DNA of 64,000 nucleotides from Selaginella moellendorffii (GCF_000143415.4 NW_003314285.1:148896-212895), one strand, 5' to 3'; counted from the first letter of the stretch, positions 30,964-43,809 are shown. A program made the numbers and translations. The notes: a model not told the origin generated them from the sequence alone.

Positions 30964-32434
30964 TGTAAAATACAAATCCTTAAGCCCCAAAGTGGAGCCA
31001 AAAGTAGGCTATGTGGCAATAATCGAAGCAAAAGTCCAATAAGCATAACACGTTTAGACCAAAAGCTTTAACTTATAAAGTCAAGAACAGGAGTAAAACT
31101 CCTAAAGAAGGGCTTGAGGAATGATAACAAAATGATCGGTGAGCGAGTCTCTAGAAAGGGACACAAGAGGGACCAACATGTGGCAAGTATGTGACACATG
31201 GAAATGCCAGGATTGAGCCTGAGATGGAGTCTGAAATGGAGTTCAAGAAAGAATTCAAAATGGAGCTTGAGGTCAAGTCTAACATAAAAGTCGAGACTAA
31301 GCCCAAGATCCTGAAGACTAAAACCAAGACCAAAATTGAGACCAAGTCCAAGTCAGAGTTCAAGACCAAAACCGAATACTAATACAAGTTATGGGGTGAA
31401 AGTGCAAAGTGATTGTCCCCTAGGGTGGTGGGGGGTTGTAAAGATTCCAAAAGTAAAGTAGAGAGAGTGTGGGGGTTGGACTCTAGAGGAATTAGTTTGG
31501 CTAGGAAATGTCAATATAACCCAAAAAGGTTATACCTACATGATAGGGTGATGATATAACCACTGAAGAGTCTAAGGCTAAAGTGAACATAGATGGACAA
31601 ATAGAACTCTCTCTTCCTCTCTTTTTCCACAGAACTGGGAAGATGATAAAGTAACTTTGTGAAGTGTTCAAAAGCTAGCTTTATCTCCCTTGGAAGTTCA
31701 AATGGTCAATGTTTCCAATCCAAGTGTGGGTGGCACTACCTACTTAGATACCTGGCATGGCTCATCAAAACCTCACTCTAGCCACATGGCTATAACACCT
31801 AAGCAGAAAGAGTACCCAAAAGGCTTGTATAGGGCTATAGTGTTTTGAAATGTCATCCCAAAGTCCCGAAGTGTGGAAAAAAAAAAGAGCAATCCTCTTG
31901 CGTAATGACCAAAGACATGGTCACATGGTGAAGAAGTTCTAAAGGTCAATAGGACTTGGTTGGGCTTTTAGGCCTTACCTCAATAGTAGTGTTGGTGAGC
32001 ACTACCATAGATAGAATGGGATTTAATAGAAACTGAAGAGGGATATTAGGGAAGGGTGTTCTCTTATATCTTTGGGCATCCTAAAGATGCTAAGGTGTGG
32101 TTATGAGATGACCATTCATGAATGAATGGCCTAGTCTTTGGTTGACAGGTTTGTGGTACATGTGGTTTTAGATTATTAATGAACAAAGGTAAATAGACAT
32201 AACCTTAAGGTAACAAGTTAATATGTCAATGGTACTTTGGATATCTATAGTAAAATTAAACACGTGAAGCACTTGGACCAAGTATAAAAGATAAAGTGGT
32301 GTTGAGGCCACCCATGGAGATAATAAGTCCCTCAGTTGAGAATAGAACTTATAAAGGTCGTGAATGAGACTCTTTCAAGTGGCTAAAAGTGTGGTTAAGT
32401 GATTAAAGTAGAATAAAAAAATTAATCACTTACA
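30964..32434 (-). repeat. Solo LTR, family B, copy 4 (reverse)
   Basis: It starts TGTAAAATACAAATCC and ends TTAATCACTTACA; the minisatellite remnant is at about 31205-31380. It is the most diverged and shortest copy (about 1.47 kb). No target duplication is visible (AGAGT before, CCAAA after). Confidence 0.8.
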
Positions 32435-33448
32435 CCAAAGGCCCAACTATTAAGTCTCACTAATCTTTGGGACTGTCAACTATATTGCCAAGCAAAATGG
32501 CCTCTAGATTAGTAAGGAGAGGCATCTATCAAGGCATTAAAATGGCATCACTAGAGAGTATCAAGGTGTGGATTGCAAATATGGAGTTGAGTTTCTCCAG
32601 CACCATATCAACTCTAGGATGAACTTTCTAACACTTAGTTCTTTATGAGTAAGCTTTTTAAGATAAAACTACATAAAAATTTATTAATATCATTATTTTC
32701 TATTATTTCTAATTTAAGAATTATTTTATAGAAATTAAAAGAAGATAAGGAGTTTAAATAAAACTAAATTGGCATTTTATTATATTTCACAGTATAAATG
32801 TTTCACATCTTGTAAATTATACTTGTTGAATGAAAACAAATTATATATATTCAGTATGTTTTTAACTAGTTTAATATTTATCAATAAATATTAAATATAA
32901 TTTTTCAGGATAAATAATATTCAATATTAACTTTATCTATTTAATTTTATGTATTATTACTTGTCAAAATGTTTTTTCCCACTTTAGCTCTTCCCACATT
33001 TTATTTATATATTACTATAGAGTTTCTTTATTTTATCATTTTTACACATAATTAGTTTTATGCTGTTTTGATTTTAATTTTTTATTATGTTTTGAATAGA
33101 AAATTAAATTACTTAATTTTTAAAATAAAAAAAATTAATTTTTTTTATAATTTTATAGTTGATAATGAGAGTTCTTTTAAATCTCATTCCATGAATTTAG
33201 AGAAATCATAATAAATTATTATTGAAGATATTAATAACACTCTTCAAAATATATCAATCATATATTATAATATATAGTACAAGATTTGTAAACAGTTTTT
33301 AAGTTAAAATAATGAAATTATAAAAACTTATAATAATAATAAGTAAATAAAAGTGAATTATTTTTCCTGTTAAATTATTTTATCAATACTTCTAGTTCTT
33401 ACTTTTGTTTTTTATATAATTTGAGAATATAAATTTGATAAATATATT
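32435..33448. other. AT-rich gene-free island
   Basis: Very AT-rich from about 32640, with no gene. The composition changes sharply compared with the LTR block on the left. Confidence 0.6.
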
Positions 33449-33892
33449 TCATAAATTACAAGTAGAAAATAATGATTTGGATGATTTTATATTTGATTTT
33501 GTATCTAGAAGTTCATCCCTTGCATGCTCCACTCGTAAAGACAGAGACCCATCACGTAAAGTGAGTATGCTTCCTGGGTCATAATAACTAAGACATATAT
33601 TCCATATATCTGTAACAGCTTCTGTAAAGTCATTAAATGTTGATTGGTGGTTCCATCCAATTTGAAGGAAGCAACCCAAAGTTCCAACTCTTGCAGTATA
33701 AAATCCAGATGCATATGAACTCTGTACAAAATTATTCCATACCATAGTTACGCATCTACAATATTCCTCAGGATTTGTTGCTCTTCTAAAAGTTCTAATG
33801 CATGTTTGAAAGGATTCAGAGGAGTAAGAGTGGGCTACTCTACAACAAATAAATATAAGATATATAAATACAAGAGATTTCCAGAATTTCAT
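33449..33892 (-). CDS. Small secreted cysteine-bearing protein, paralog 1
   Basis: An intronless 147-residue protein. The start MKFWKSLVFIYLIFICC was chosen because it gives a typical signal peptide, with cleavage probably near VAHS-YSS; an upstream ATG at 33940 would add 16 residues and bury it. The mature part has six cysteines shared with two paralogs at 40888-41331 and 55159-55605: QTCIR, EYCRC (two), TLGCF, NICL and one close to the C-terminus. The shared core is A(R/Q)VGTLGCF and LRVEHAR. Six cysteines suggest three disulphides in the apoplast or secretory path. I do not recognise the family. Codons are AT-rich like the surrounding island. Confidence 0.8.
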   Translation of the reverse strand: MKFWKSLVFIYLIFICCRVAHSYSSESFQTCIRTFRRATNPEEYCRCVTMVWNNFVQSSYASGFYTARVGTLGCFLQIGWNHQSTFNDFTEAVTDIWNICLSYYDPGSILTLRDGSLSLRVEHARDELLDTKSNIKSSKSLFSTCNL

Positions 33893-34365
33893 ATTCTCAC
33901 TAATAATTTTTATGGAATGCTTTGGGTTTATAAGATCCAAACAGAATAAAACAAAAACACATTAATAATTTCTAATGATAGACAATAATAAGCGTATATT
34001 CTTGTTTGTAGTTTTTGGAAAAATTATACTAGCTAAAATTTATAAACCAGATGAACTTCCTCAACACAAACAATCACAAGAGATATTAAAAGGTAGATGC
34101 AAACTTTGTCTCTCCTACTGACTCAACAAAAACACGACCGTCGATCACGATCCACACCAACCGAGCCCTCGAGAATCCTGGCGATGAGTACGGCGTCGAT
34201 GATCTGGTGGTCCAATCTAGCTTGGGTAATGTACAATTGTATTTCAATACAACAAAATTTCCTCTCTAAGTTTGCAGCAGCCCCCCTCCATCTTATTACA
34301 CTTCCTCGTGGAAATGGCAAAGAATCGCTCTCCTCCTTTTTGCTAACTTTTACCTCCCAAAGCGT
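33893..34365. other. Intergenic, AT-rich
   Basis: Contains the 5' region of the small secreted gene and the 3' UTR of the SAC3-like gene. Short ORFs here are not supported. Confidence 0.5.
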
Positions 34366-37300
34366 TCAAGCTTGGGCCGAACGAGTCAAAAAGTCGTTGA
34401 CGGCGAGGTTAGCATCGCCGTGAGCAACCGCGTCTTCTGGTTCCGGCATGAACAAGGTGGCAGCGCTTGCCTGTGAAATAGAGGGAAAAACAAACATTGC
34501 AATAAATCAGAAAGTGAATCTCTACAAAATCTCTCATCGACAGTACCTTTGCATCGAATTGCCGCTCAGAACTAGCGCTGTCCACGACAACTTGCCCGCC
34601 ATGAGCTTTCACCCATTCTTCGCACTCGTCGAGCACATCCTTGTCAGCCTGTGCTCCATTTGTGAATCCCAGCGTCCGAGCTATCACTTCCAGAGGTAAC
34701 GTCGGCCTGTACGACCGAGACATACACCTCAGGGCTTCAAAACGCATCCTCTCCACGTAAAGATCTGCCATATTACTTTCGCGTGAGCACCGCTTTTCTA
34801 AACTTCGAAGAGAAGAGGTCTTTACCCATCAAATAGAAGTTGAGATTTGGAGCCGTTTTGTATAGCCGGAAGAACATGATGTAGTTTCCCAGGGCCACGG
34901 CACCACGCACGGCTAAAGAGTGCTTAACTGCCTCGTCTTCTCGGGCCTCTGGTGTCAGCCTGTTACGTGGGAAAAAGGTCACTGGAGTTTCTAAACTACT
35001 TATAGGACATACCTTGCTATTGATGACAAAAGATCTCGGTTACTTCCATTCTGGAAAATAATATACAACAAGCTGTACGCGGTGAATTCGTTACAGCAAC
35101 CGGAAATCCCCTCGGAGTAAAGAGTCTTTAGCTGTGTTTGGCACTGAAACCAGCAAGAAAGGATCAATGGCCAGACAAACTACAAAGCAGAATGTATACC
35201 TGATTGTATTCTGCCAGGTCACCTGCTTCTAATGCTGCTCGAGCATGAACTTCGTACACCTGTATTATATATTAGCAGTTGCAAAAAGAAAGAAATAAAA
35301 AATTCAATCAACCTGGACAGTGAGTTCATTCCGTATTCTCTGTACCGTAAGATCTTGTCGAATTGACTTTAGCTGCTCGCACTTGTAGAAATAGTTTTTG
35401 GATGTCGACTCCACCATTTTCAAAGCCTTCGTAAGTACCTCTTCCGGTCTCACCTAAACAAAAAAGCTCGTCAGCACGAGAACTTACAAAAGACCTGAGC
35501 TTACAGTTGCTGGGTCAGGAGCAGAGGTCAATCGTAAGTAGCGTTTCTCAATTTCCTGACACGTCCCTTTAATCGTCAATGAGTCCCAGTCGATGTCCTC
35601 CACAGCCTGTCCATTCCCATCTCCACAGCTTAGAGCAATCTTCAATGCAGAAGCTCTTCTGTTACTCGCACTGCCACCCCGACCTTTCACAAAACTTTTC
35701 ACAACCGTGGCGCCACCCTTGCAGTTTTCAAACCGTTTAGACCTTGTCTGACGCCTCTTATTCTCCTCAGGATTTTGAGTTGTTATGGTTCCTAAAGTAA
35801 CTCCGACCAGCTCAGGGACCTCTTTGTCCTCGCCTGACGCATCTGAATCTTCGTTCAATATCGACTTCCGCGGCCTCTTTCCATTAGGCTTCGTTTTATC
35901 CAGCAAGTTTTTCTGCTCCACCTGTTGGCCTTGCACCTGGACTTGCGGTATCTGTCCCTGTATTTGCTGTGGCTGTGGCTGTGGCTGTTGCGGAATTTGA
36001 GGATGTTGCAGTGGCTGGAAACCCTTTGGCTTGTTGGCCCACGGACTATCCCGTTTTACCCAGCTCATGGATCCAACCTGTAAGACTCCGTAAGAAATTT
36101 CGAGTAGCTTCTTTTAACACTTACGGAACTAGTTTGTTGGTTTAGAAGAAGGGCCTTTCCCATATCCTTCTGAATATTGCTGAGGTTGGCATCATTATTC
36201 GGCGTCGCGGGTTCCCATCTGCTCCTGGTCTTTTTGACCGTGAAGGGTTGGTCCCTGTACCCAGACAAGTTAGAAAAGAAAAACAACATACTTCAATCAA
36301 TATACCCCTTTCCGTCCCCTGTTACACCCGGTAGAGGAAACAGTGGTTCCGTGTCCCAGTTCTTTGTAAATAGCGTACCATCAGATGATGCTTTCGTAAT
36401 TATCTGCAAGTAACAGAGATTTCATATCATGCATGCAGAAAGACTTCAAAGTGATAGACTTACCTCCTTCATCATCTGCTGGCATACCCCTTTCTGAGCC
36501 TCGTTCTTGCACCGCGCCAAAGCTCTTTCAACGTATGCACGCAAGGAAGGAGGAAACATCCCAGGCTAGAGCAAGAACAAAGGAAGCGGCTCAGAGCAAA
36601 ATAAAAAGCCATGAATAACTACCTTAAGTGCCGCATTCGACACATCAGTTGTGAGGGATTTTCCAGAAGAGACTTTACCGGCAACACTGACGTATGCTGG
36701 TGTTTGCGGTAGTGTTTGCGGCATTCTTGGATTCATTTGTATCTGAGGCAGCCAGCCAATGGTAAATAACCATCATCAACCCGTGACCAAATCAGTATAC
36801 AGACCTTCACCGGGGACTTGAACAGATTTGTCTGCTGAGAGTATGGCTGCTGCAACGGCCGCACTGGCTGTTGGTATGTGTTGGGCTGGCTAGCAGTCGG
36901 AGGAACATACTGAGGATGTCCGTTTGTCGCCGAGTTTCCCTGCAGCAAAACAAAGAAACACAATTACAAAACTGCGAACAAAAACTATACACGCACCTGA
37001 GATGGCCATGCCGGTGGAGGCTGAGTACCAGGAGGCGGCGGCTGCGTCGTTTGAGAGTATCCCTGGGCAACCACACTGGCGTACGACGAAGGAGGAGGGG
37101 CTTGATGAGTCGCGCTAGCTGGAGCAGCTGCCTCGGTCCCTGGAGGACCACTAGTCTCAGTAGCCTGTTGCATGCTCGCATAGTAGTCCCCTGGCTTTTG
37201 ATACTGTGTCTGGTATGTCCCAGCTGCGCTTGGAGCCGAGTATCCTGGATAGCTTGGATAGTAGCTGCTGCCGGCACTGGTGGCGGCCACGTTGTTGCTG

Positions 37301-38056
37301 GCGTCGCTCCAGCCATTGTAAGCAGCAGCCTGATAGCTTCCAGTTTGCTGATACACACCATTACCATAATAAGTGCTTGTGCTCGGGTAGGACGTGGGCT
37401 GATATGTAGCACCTGAGCTTGCGTAAGGTCCCACGTTTTGAGAGTAAGATTCGTTACCTTGCTGCGCGTAGCCATAGCCATAACTCTGATAATTGGAGCT
37501 CGCATAGCCATACTGCTCACTACTTGGATACGTGTAAGTGCTTGGAGCTGTGGCTGCTGCTGGAGTCTTGGCGTCTTGGATGTAGGATGATCCAGGCTCT
37601 TGAGTCTCTGCTGGTTGAGCTTGTGTTTGTTGATAAGTTCCATAAGTTGTCGGAGGTGGCGGCGGAGGAGGAGGCACAGCATTCCATGCTGCGGAGCTCG
37701 GGAGCGGCGGAGGCGGGGCTGGAGGCGGCGGAGCGGATGGAAGAGGTGGCGGATTTGGAGAAGTGATCACTGTGGTCGTCGCAGTGGTAGCGGAGTTATC
37801 AGCCACGCTAGCCTGAGACACAATGGAAAACTACTTTCACTACCGAAGTCCCCAAAAGAAAAAGATGGCTTACCTGTTGGGCCGCTTGAGCTGCGTAGTA
37901 GGCGTACCACTGCTGCTGATAGTTTGCATCCGTCGATGGCGTGGAGGAGGAGACTATCGACGCATCCTGGTGATTCCAGCCCCAAGACGCTGCCCCTGCC
38001 GCTACCGCAGCGCCATCGCTCACTACGCTTTGCTGAGGATCCCACTCATTGCCCAT
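34366..38056 (-). CDS. SAC3/GANP family protein A (LENG8/THP3-like)
   Basis: Fourteen exons are readable: 38056-37874, 37812-36997, 36939-36805, 36742-36623, 36565-36474, 36403-36328, 36254-36125, 36077-35505, 35453-35313, 35259-35200, 35143-35013, 34959-34826, 34764-34547 and 34470-34366, about 970 residues in all. The N-terminus ([10 protein letters not shown]) is followed by long Tyr/Gln/Ser/Pro-rich disorder with poly-Pro runs, then a basic patch (KRPRKS) and the SAC3/PCI-type helical domain from [20 protein letters not shown] onwards ([47 protein letters not shown]). Relatives act in mRNA processing and export in the nucleus. It shares a 236-bp divergent promoter region with the PPR gene at 38293. 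Small errors in exon borders are possible. Confidence 0.9.
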
Positions 38057-38292
38057 CGAAGTTCTTCCTTCTCACATTCTCGGAGAGAGGAGAGCAATCC
38101 AGAAGTCCTAAACCCTAATTCCGCGAAACCCCTGCGCACTAGGATAGAGATTCCTGCAAGAGCGATCGATTGCTCGAGCCAGTCGCCGATGAATCGCCGT
38201 GGCCGCGGTGGTAGCGCCTCTCTCGCGTTGTGCTCGCAGCCCGCTCTAACCCTAATCCTCTATTCCCCGCATTTTAAAATAAGAAAGACTCT
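38057..38292. promoter_or_regulatory. Divergent promoter region, SAC3-like and PPR genes
   Basis: A 236-bp interval between two oppositely directed start codons. It holds telo-box-like AAACCCTAA sequences at about 38110-38120 and again in the form TAACCCTAATCC near 38248, elements common upstream of plant housekeeping genes. No clear TATA box. Confidence 0.5.
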
Positions 38293-40494
38293 ATGGCGAT
38301 TCCCCTTGGACAATCGCCTCCCAGCGCCGCCGATTTGGCGGCGCGCCTCAAGGCGTGCGCCAAGAACAGGGATCTCGCCCAGGGCAAGCTTCTCCACAAC
38401 GTCATTCTCTCCAGCGATTCCCACCGCCGCGACAATTACCTCGCCAATCTCCTCATCGCAATGTACGCCAGATGCGGCAGCATCGATCTCGCGCGCCAGA
38501 TCTTCGACGCGATGGAAGCGCCCAATTCCCACTCGTGGAACGCGATGCTCGTCGCGTATGCCCGGACGGGGTATGTGTCCCAGGCCAGGAAGATCTTCGA
38601 TGAGATGCCAGCGCCACACAAGGGGCTTTTGACGTGGAACGCGATGATTGGTTCGTACGCCCGTGCCGCGGATCCACGTCACGCCAGGGAGATCTTTGAC
38701 CAGATGACGTGTCGGGACGTGGTGACGTGGAATTCCTTGCTGGCAGCGTATGCTCACGCGGGGCAGTTGTCTCTAGCTAGAAGAGTTTTCGAGAGTATTC
38801 CCCGACCGGACAAAATCTCTTGGAATAGCATAGTAACCGCATTTGCCCAGAACAGGGATATTGTGCAAGCAAGAAGTTTCTATGATCGAGTGCCACATCC
38901 AACAGCCATTGCAAGCGCTGTTCTTATCAAAGCATATGGCCATGAAGCAAACATAGTCGAAGCGGAAAACATTTATAAAAATCATCTCAAACAAGATTTA
39001 GTATGTTCAAACGCAATGCTCTTAGCATATGCCAATAACGGGCATTTGTACAAGGCCATTAATCTCTTTAAAGAGATGGCTGAAAAGGACGAGATCACAT
39101 GGAATACAATGCTAAATGCTTATATTTGCAGCAAAAATCTTTACGAAGCTAGAATATGTTTTGACGAGATGCCACAACGAGATATCGTGGCATGGACTTC
39201 CATGGTCACTGCGTGTGTCAACCTTGGCAATCTCGACGAGGCCAAGGCACTGTTTGATTCCATGCCAAACAAAGATGCCACCTCTTGGACGGTGATTCTT
39301 ACGGCATATGCTCGCTCTGGGGATATTCGTAAAGCTCACTCTTTGTTTCTGAGCATGCCTGTCAAGGACACCGTTGCATGGAATGCGATGCTATCGGCAT
39401 TTGTGAATGCGGGAGAGATGGACTACGCTAAAAAGCTTTTTGATAAAATGCCCATTCCCACCACTGTATCTTGGAATGCTATGGTATTTGGTTATGGTCG
39501 GCTGGGACAAGTCTCTAAAGCAAAGGAAATGTTCGATGTTATACCAAGAAAGAATCTCGAGTCGTGGAACGCAATGCTTGGAGTGTATGCTCAAAACCAA
39601 GGGTTGCATCAAGCAAGGGATCTTTTTGCAGGTTTTACTTACAAACCAGACGTGATATCGTGGACGACAATGATTACGGCAAATGCCAATGTTGGAGATT
39701 TGGATGGAGCAAAGTCGTGCTTTCATCAGACGCCTTGCAGGAACTCAGTTTCCTGGAATGCCATGATCTCGGCTTATACTCACAACCGTTTAGGAAAAGA
39801 GGCACTGGATCTCTACAAAGAAATGGACATTGAAGGAATTGAGGTGGACGAGTCTACACTGGTAGTAGTCTTTGATGCATGTTCCCAAATTGGTGTTTTA
39901 AAGCAAAGTCAACTTGCCCATTCTCACTTTTCAAACCACAAATGCATGGGTTGCAATACAAAGGTGGCGAATTCGCTAATCAACATGTATATAAACTGCG
40001 GTAGCTTCAAAGAAGCTAAAATAATCTTTGATAAACTAGAATTCAGAGATTCCTCATCTTGGAACACAATGATCACAGCATATGCCAACTCTGCTGGATA
40101 CAGTATTAGCGCCATGGAACTGTTTTGGCAGATGCAACTGGAAGGTATTAAGCCTGACAATATAACCTTGCTAGCCATTCTCTCAGCATGCAACCACTCA
40201 GGAAATCCTGACGCGGGCCTACTCTACTTTTATTCCGTCACAGATTTCGGGTTGGATCCTACAATTGACCACTACAGCTCTATCATTGATCTGCTGGGAC
40301 GATCTGGTAGATTGCAAGAGGCCGGGGAGCTGCTAGAGAGCATGCCATTTGAAGCAGATATTGTGGCATGGGTGACATTGTTGGGTGCTTGCAAGATCCA
40401 GAGAGATCATGGCCGAGCAATGCAAGTAAAGGATCAGGTTATGGAGCTGGGACCTCAAGGCGCAGCTCCATATGTTTTGCTTTCAATGCAATGA
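38293..40494 (+). CDS. Pentatricopeptide repeat protein (PLS-type, no DYW)
   Basis: An intronless 733-residue protein made almost wholly of about 20 PPR motifs. Most are about 31 residues long with the S-type form (D-V-WN-M--AYA--G---A---FD-MP), for example SWNAMLVAYARTG and TWNTMLNAYICSKN. PPR arrays bind organellar RNA, one base per motif. A longer-motif region at about residues 510-640 (LDLYKEMDIEGIEVDESTLV) precedes an E-like ending that stops at APYVLLSMQ. The E+/DYW part is lacking, so if it is an editing factor it needs a partner. The N-terminus has no obvious strong targeting peptide, although relatives are organellar. Confidence 0.93.
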   Translation: MAIPLGQSPPSAADLAARLKACAKNRDLAQGKLLHNVILSSDSHRRDNYLANLLIAMYARCGSIDLARQIFDAMEAPNSHSWNAMLVAYARTGYVSQARKIFDEMPAPHKGLLTWNAMIGSYARAADPRHAREIFDQMTCRDVVTWNSLLAAYAHAGQLSLARRVFESIPRPDKISWNSIVTAFAQNRDIVQARSFYDRVPHPTAIASAVLIKAYGHEANIVEAENIYKNHLKQDLVCSNAMLLAYANNGHLYKAINLFKEMAEKDEITWNTMLNAYICSKNLYEARICFDEMPQRDIVAWTSMVTACVNLGNLDEAKALFDSMPNKDATSWTVILTAYARSGDIRKAHSLFLSMPVKDTVAWNAMLSAFVNAGEMDYAKKLFDKMPIPTTVSWNAMVFGYGRLGQVSKAKEMFDVIPRKNLESWNAMLGVYAQNQGLHQARDLFAGFTYKPDVISWTTMITANANVGDLDGAKSCFHQTPCRNSVSWNAMISAYTHNRLGKEALDLYKEMDIEGIEVDESTLVVVFDACSQIGVLKQSQLAHSHFSNHKCMGCNTKVANSLINMYINCGSFKEAKIIFDKLEFRDSSSWNTMITAYANSAGYSISAMELFWQMQLEGIKPDNITLLAILSACNHSGNPDAGLLYFYSVTDFGLDPTIDHYSSIIDLLGRSGRLQEAGELLESMPFEADIVAWVTLLGACKIQRDHGRAMQVKDQVMELGPQGAAPYVLLSMQ

Positions 40495-40887
40495 TCGATG
40501 AGTCGATGAAGCTTGTCGCAGCTGGTTTGCTCATCCTAATCATGGACAACGAACAAAAGCCGGTAGAAGTTGGAAGTTAAGAGTACATTGGAGCTATTGT
40601 AGGAAATTAAGAATCTTATAGAGCACCATGGGCAAGTGATGCTGTTTGGAGGAGCGAGCATAGGAGTCCTTACATTTCTTATTTAATAGAACAAAACAAG
40701 TATAATCAGACAAATTTAATAGAACAAAACAAGTATAATCAACTTATTTTGTCTGATACTGCCGACTAATATTCCCTCATTACGACAATACTTATTTAAA
40801 TTTATGTTTCACGAGTCAACATTACTTGTCCCATTCAAATCGTTATAATCCCTTAAAAAAACATTCTGATTACTAATTTATATAGCT
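40495..40887. other. Intergenic with a 33-bp tandem duplication
   Basis: ATTTAATAGAACAAAACAAG plus its following bases is repeated with a 33-bp period at 40681 and 40714. This marks the start of the second AT-rich island. Confidence 0.7.
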
Positions 40888-41331
40888 ATGGAAAGGAAAT
40901 CCCTTATTTCTATTATAGCAATATTTCTTGCTTGTTATAGAAAAACTCATTCTTATTCTGTTGGAACTTATCAGACATGCATTAGAAGGTTTCATATACG
41001 AACAGATCCCAATGATTACTGTATATGTACAGCCATAGTGTGGTATAATTTTGTTTCCAATTTATTTCTACCAGGATTATATACTACACGAGTTGGAACA
41101 TTAGGTTGTTTTTTCAGGGTTGGGCGCTACCACCCATTAACATCCAGTGACTTTGCAGAGGCTGTAGATGACACATGGAATATATGTCTTGCATATTCAG
41201 AAGCAGGAAGTATAATCAGATTCGATGATGATTCAATGAGTTTAAGAGTGGAACACCATAACAATGAGTTACTAGAGGAAAACCCACAGACAAACTCTTC
41301 AATTGTTTTGTTTAGAGTATGTAATTTCTAA
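40888..41331 (+). CDS. Small secreted cysteine-bearing protein, paralog 2
   Basis: Intronless, 147 residues. The N-terminus MERKSLISIIAIFLACYRKTHSYS is a signal peptide, with cleavage probably after THS. It shares with paralogs 1 and 3 the six cysteines and the blocks QTCIR, DYCICTA-VW-NF, TTRVGTLGCFFRVG, NICLAY and SLRVEH. It is AT-rich in codon use, unlike the GC-richer PPR gene 400 bp upstream. No domain name is known to me. Confidence 0.82.
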   Translation: MERKSLISIIAIFLACYRKTHSYSVGTYQTCIRRFHIRTDPNDYCICTAIVWYNFVSNLFLPGLYTTRVGTLGCFFRVGRYHPLTSSDFAEAVDDTWNICLAYSEAGSIIRFDDDSMSLRVEHHNNELLEENPQTNSSIVLFRVCNF

Positions 41332-43809
41332 ATCCTTCTATTTCTAAATTATCTTTAGAAGGAGGCATACTGAAACAACACATAACAACTGAATGGTTAG
41401 AAGTCTAAATTATAATGTCTAAGTGGACATGAGGTGTATAAAACTATAGAGAAGAAGTGAGTTTGTGAGGTTATTATGCTTATAGAGATAGTTAAAAATA
41501 ATTAATGAGTTAAACAAATATTAGTTCTCGTAAGAACTAGAAAAATATATGCATATAATTTGTTGATGTTGTGTAAAAATACTAGTCTTCAGTTCTTCAT
41601 CAAAAGTGTAAGTGCTGTGAGCGATTCTCTTGAAGTGTATATAAGAACTTTCATGTATTGTAAATATGGCATCTTTTTCTACCTTATGCTGAAATTTCAT
41701 AGTTCTTGCCGGTTTACTGTTGGAAAATAAAGTTAGAGCTCATACCATAAGCAAAACAAACATGAGTTGACATAACTAGTTAGTAGAATGGATATATTAT
41801 GTAAACACCCTTTATACATGAGCAAACATTAGTGATGTCTTGTCTTGAGGTGGAGATTGAGCACTTCTATCCAATTCTACAATTCTATAAGTGCCAAAAT
41901 TCATAGAATTATACAGATATGTACTTGTTTGTATTAACCTATAAGGTTCATGGATGAGCCAAGCTCATTTCAAGAACTTAACTATAATAATATATTATCA
42001 ATAAGTGAATAATCACATCTAAGATCACTATAAGACAATATTATTATGCCACCATCAAGTAAAACAGATTTATCATTACTAAATCATTAACAAGCTAAGC
42101 AAAGTATCAAAAGTTTTTGACAAAGTTTATAAGGAATCATTAATCATAGCAACTAATAATCACTTTTTCAACTTGCCATCATAACCCTCAAACACTACAT
42201 ACCCTTTAGCTATATACGTCCAGTAACAGGAATATGGACAAAATAATAACTGAAATCCAATAAACAAACTAACTATTTTAGATGAGTTATAATGAATATG
42301 CTGAAATGTTTAGGATTTAATTCTATGAAATCTATATTATCTAATTTATTCTGATTCTGATGTGATCACTAAATGGGAATACTACTATTTAAATTTTCAT
42401 TGTATTAAAAATATCAATATAACTTATGGAAATGGAGAATTAAGCTGTATGTCTTGAAGACATATAATGTAGTAAATTATAATTTAAATATTACAAATTA
42501 TTGTTATTTTAATTTATATACCTTGTTATTTGGTGGGAATTAAACTTGACGGTGAGTGTGAGATATGCCTTTTAAAGAGTTATCAAGCAATAACAATGAT
42601 AGGCATAATTGGACTACCATAAAATTAAAATAGAAAAAAAATAGTTTTAAAATTTTCCATTATACCATCTTTATTTAGATATATATCTTTTATATTTATA
42701 GGATTATATAGAGAGAATATTTTTTATTTAAAATAAAATTATTGAATAATATAGTGTGTGAAAAAGCTTGTACTAAATGGAATTTGTTGTTATAAAATCA
42801 TATGTAGCAACAACATCATATTTATATAACTACAGATTTTTTTTATTGAAGAAACAAAGTGATTATAAATTTTATCATTTCTGCCTCTTCAAAAGCTTAG
42901 GTAATGAGGTAATGGTAGGTGGGTGTTAGGCTGTTAAGTGGTAGTGAGTTGTTGGATGGGCAATGTAAGCATTGAAACAAAAATGAAGAAACTGGAAGTG
43001 GAAGCTGGATTAAAATCCCTGTAGATGAAAACCTATGAGAAGCACAGAAACACAAATGCTATAATTGGAAAGGAAAATAAATGCATACCAAGTTCAAATC
43101 CAAGACCAATGCTTGAGACGTGTTAAAAGATCTCCAACCTCAACACTCAGATGATAGGGTTTATCATGATAAGGCTAGTAATACCAATCATGGAAAGCAA
43201 AGCTAAGTTGGTTGTTGTAAGAATCCAATAATAAAACTATTATATAAACTCTATACTTGATTAGTGCATCTTTATTGTGGACTAGCGAGGAACTTCTTTT
43301 TCAGCTTTATTAAATACCACTCGAGCCGCAGCCACCATACTTCATGTAAAAGTTCTATTGAATTCTATGATCCTTCATAGATCAACAAATAAATGGGGCT
43401 CAGAAGTTTTTAAATAAAATTAAGACTGTTTTTAAATCATTGAGAAAAAGGTGATTGTAATGATCATGGAGTTGAAGCAAGAAATACGTTGATTTTAGCA
43501 TGTTAAAATTCAAAAATGTTCATACAAAGTTAAAATATATTGATTTCTCATATGATGCAGGTAATTACACATTAATTTTGTGGCAAACTATCAGAAACCT
43601 AGCTTAGGATGTCATCACATGGGCCTCTTTTCCCCCAAAATGTGAGTCAATGGCTCGTCAGGCTCCTTGCTTAAGTCAATTTTTTAGACGTTACTGTTAA
43701 CAAAAGTAGTATTTAATCACAATTGTAACCCTTATTTTATCATTTCGGTAAATCGCAGCGTCATCTGCAAACGCAGGTTGGTACCACGAGGGCTAAGAAA
43801 GATGTCGAC
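41332..43809. other. Gene-free AT-rich island
   Basis: About 2.5 kb with no ORF worth calling and no recognisable repeat. Composition returns to normal near 43750. Confidence 0.6.

Noticed and set aside
36871-37416. Plus-strand ORFs opposite the SAC3-like gene (also 37600-38118 and 37823-38632)
   Set aside because: They are mirror frames of well-supported exons and lack any domain.
40495-40580. Continuation of the first PPR protein in another frame
   Set aside because: The alternative frame after 40494 does not give E/E+ domain sequence, so a frameshift is not supported.
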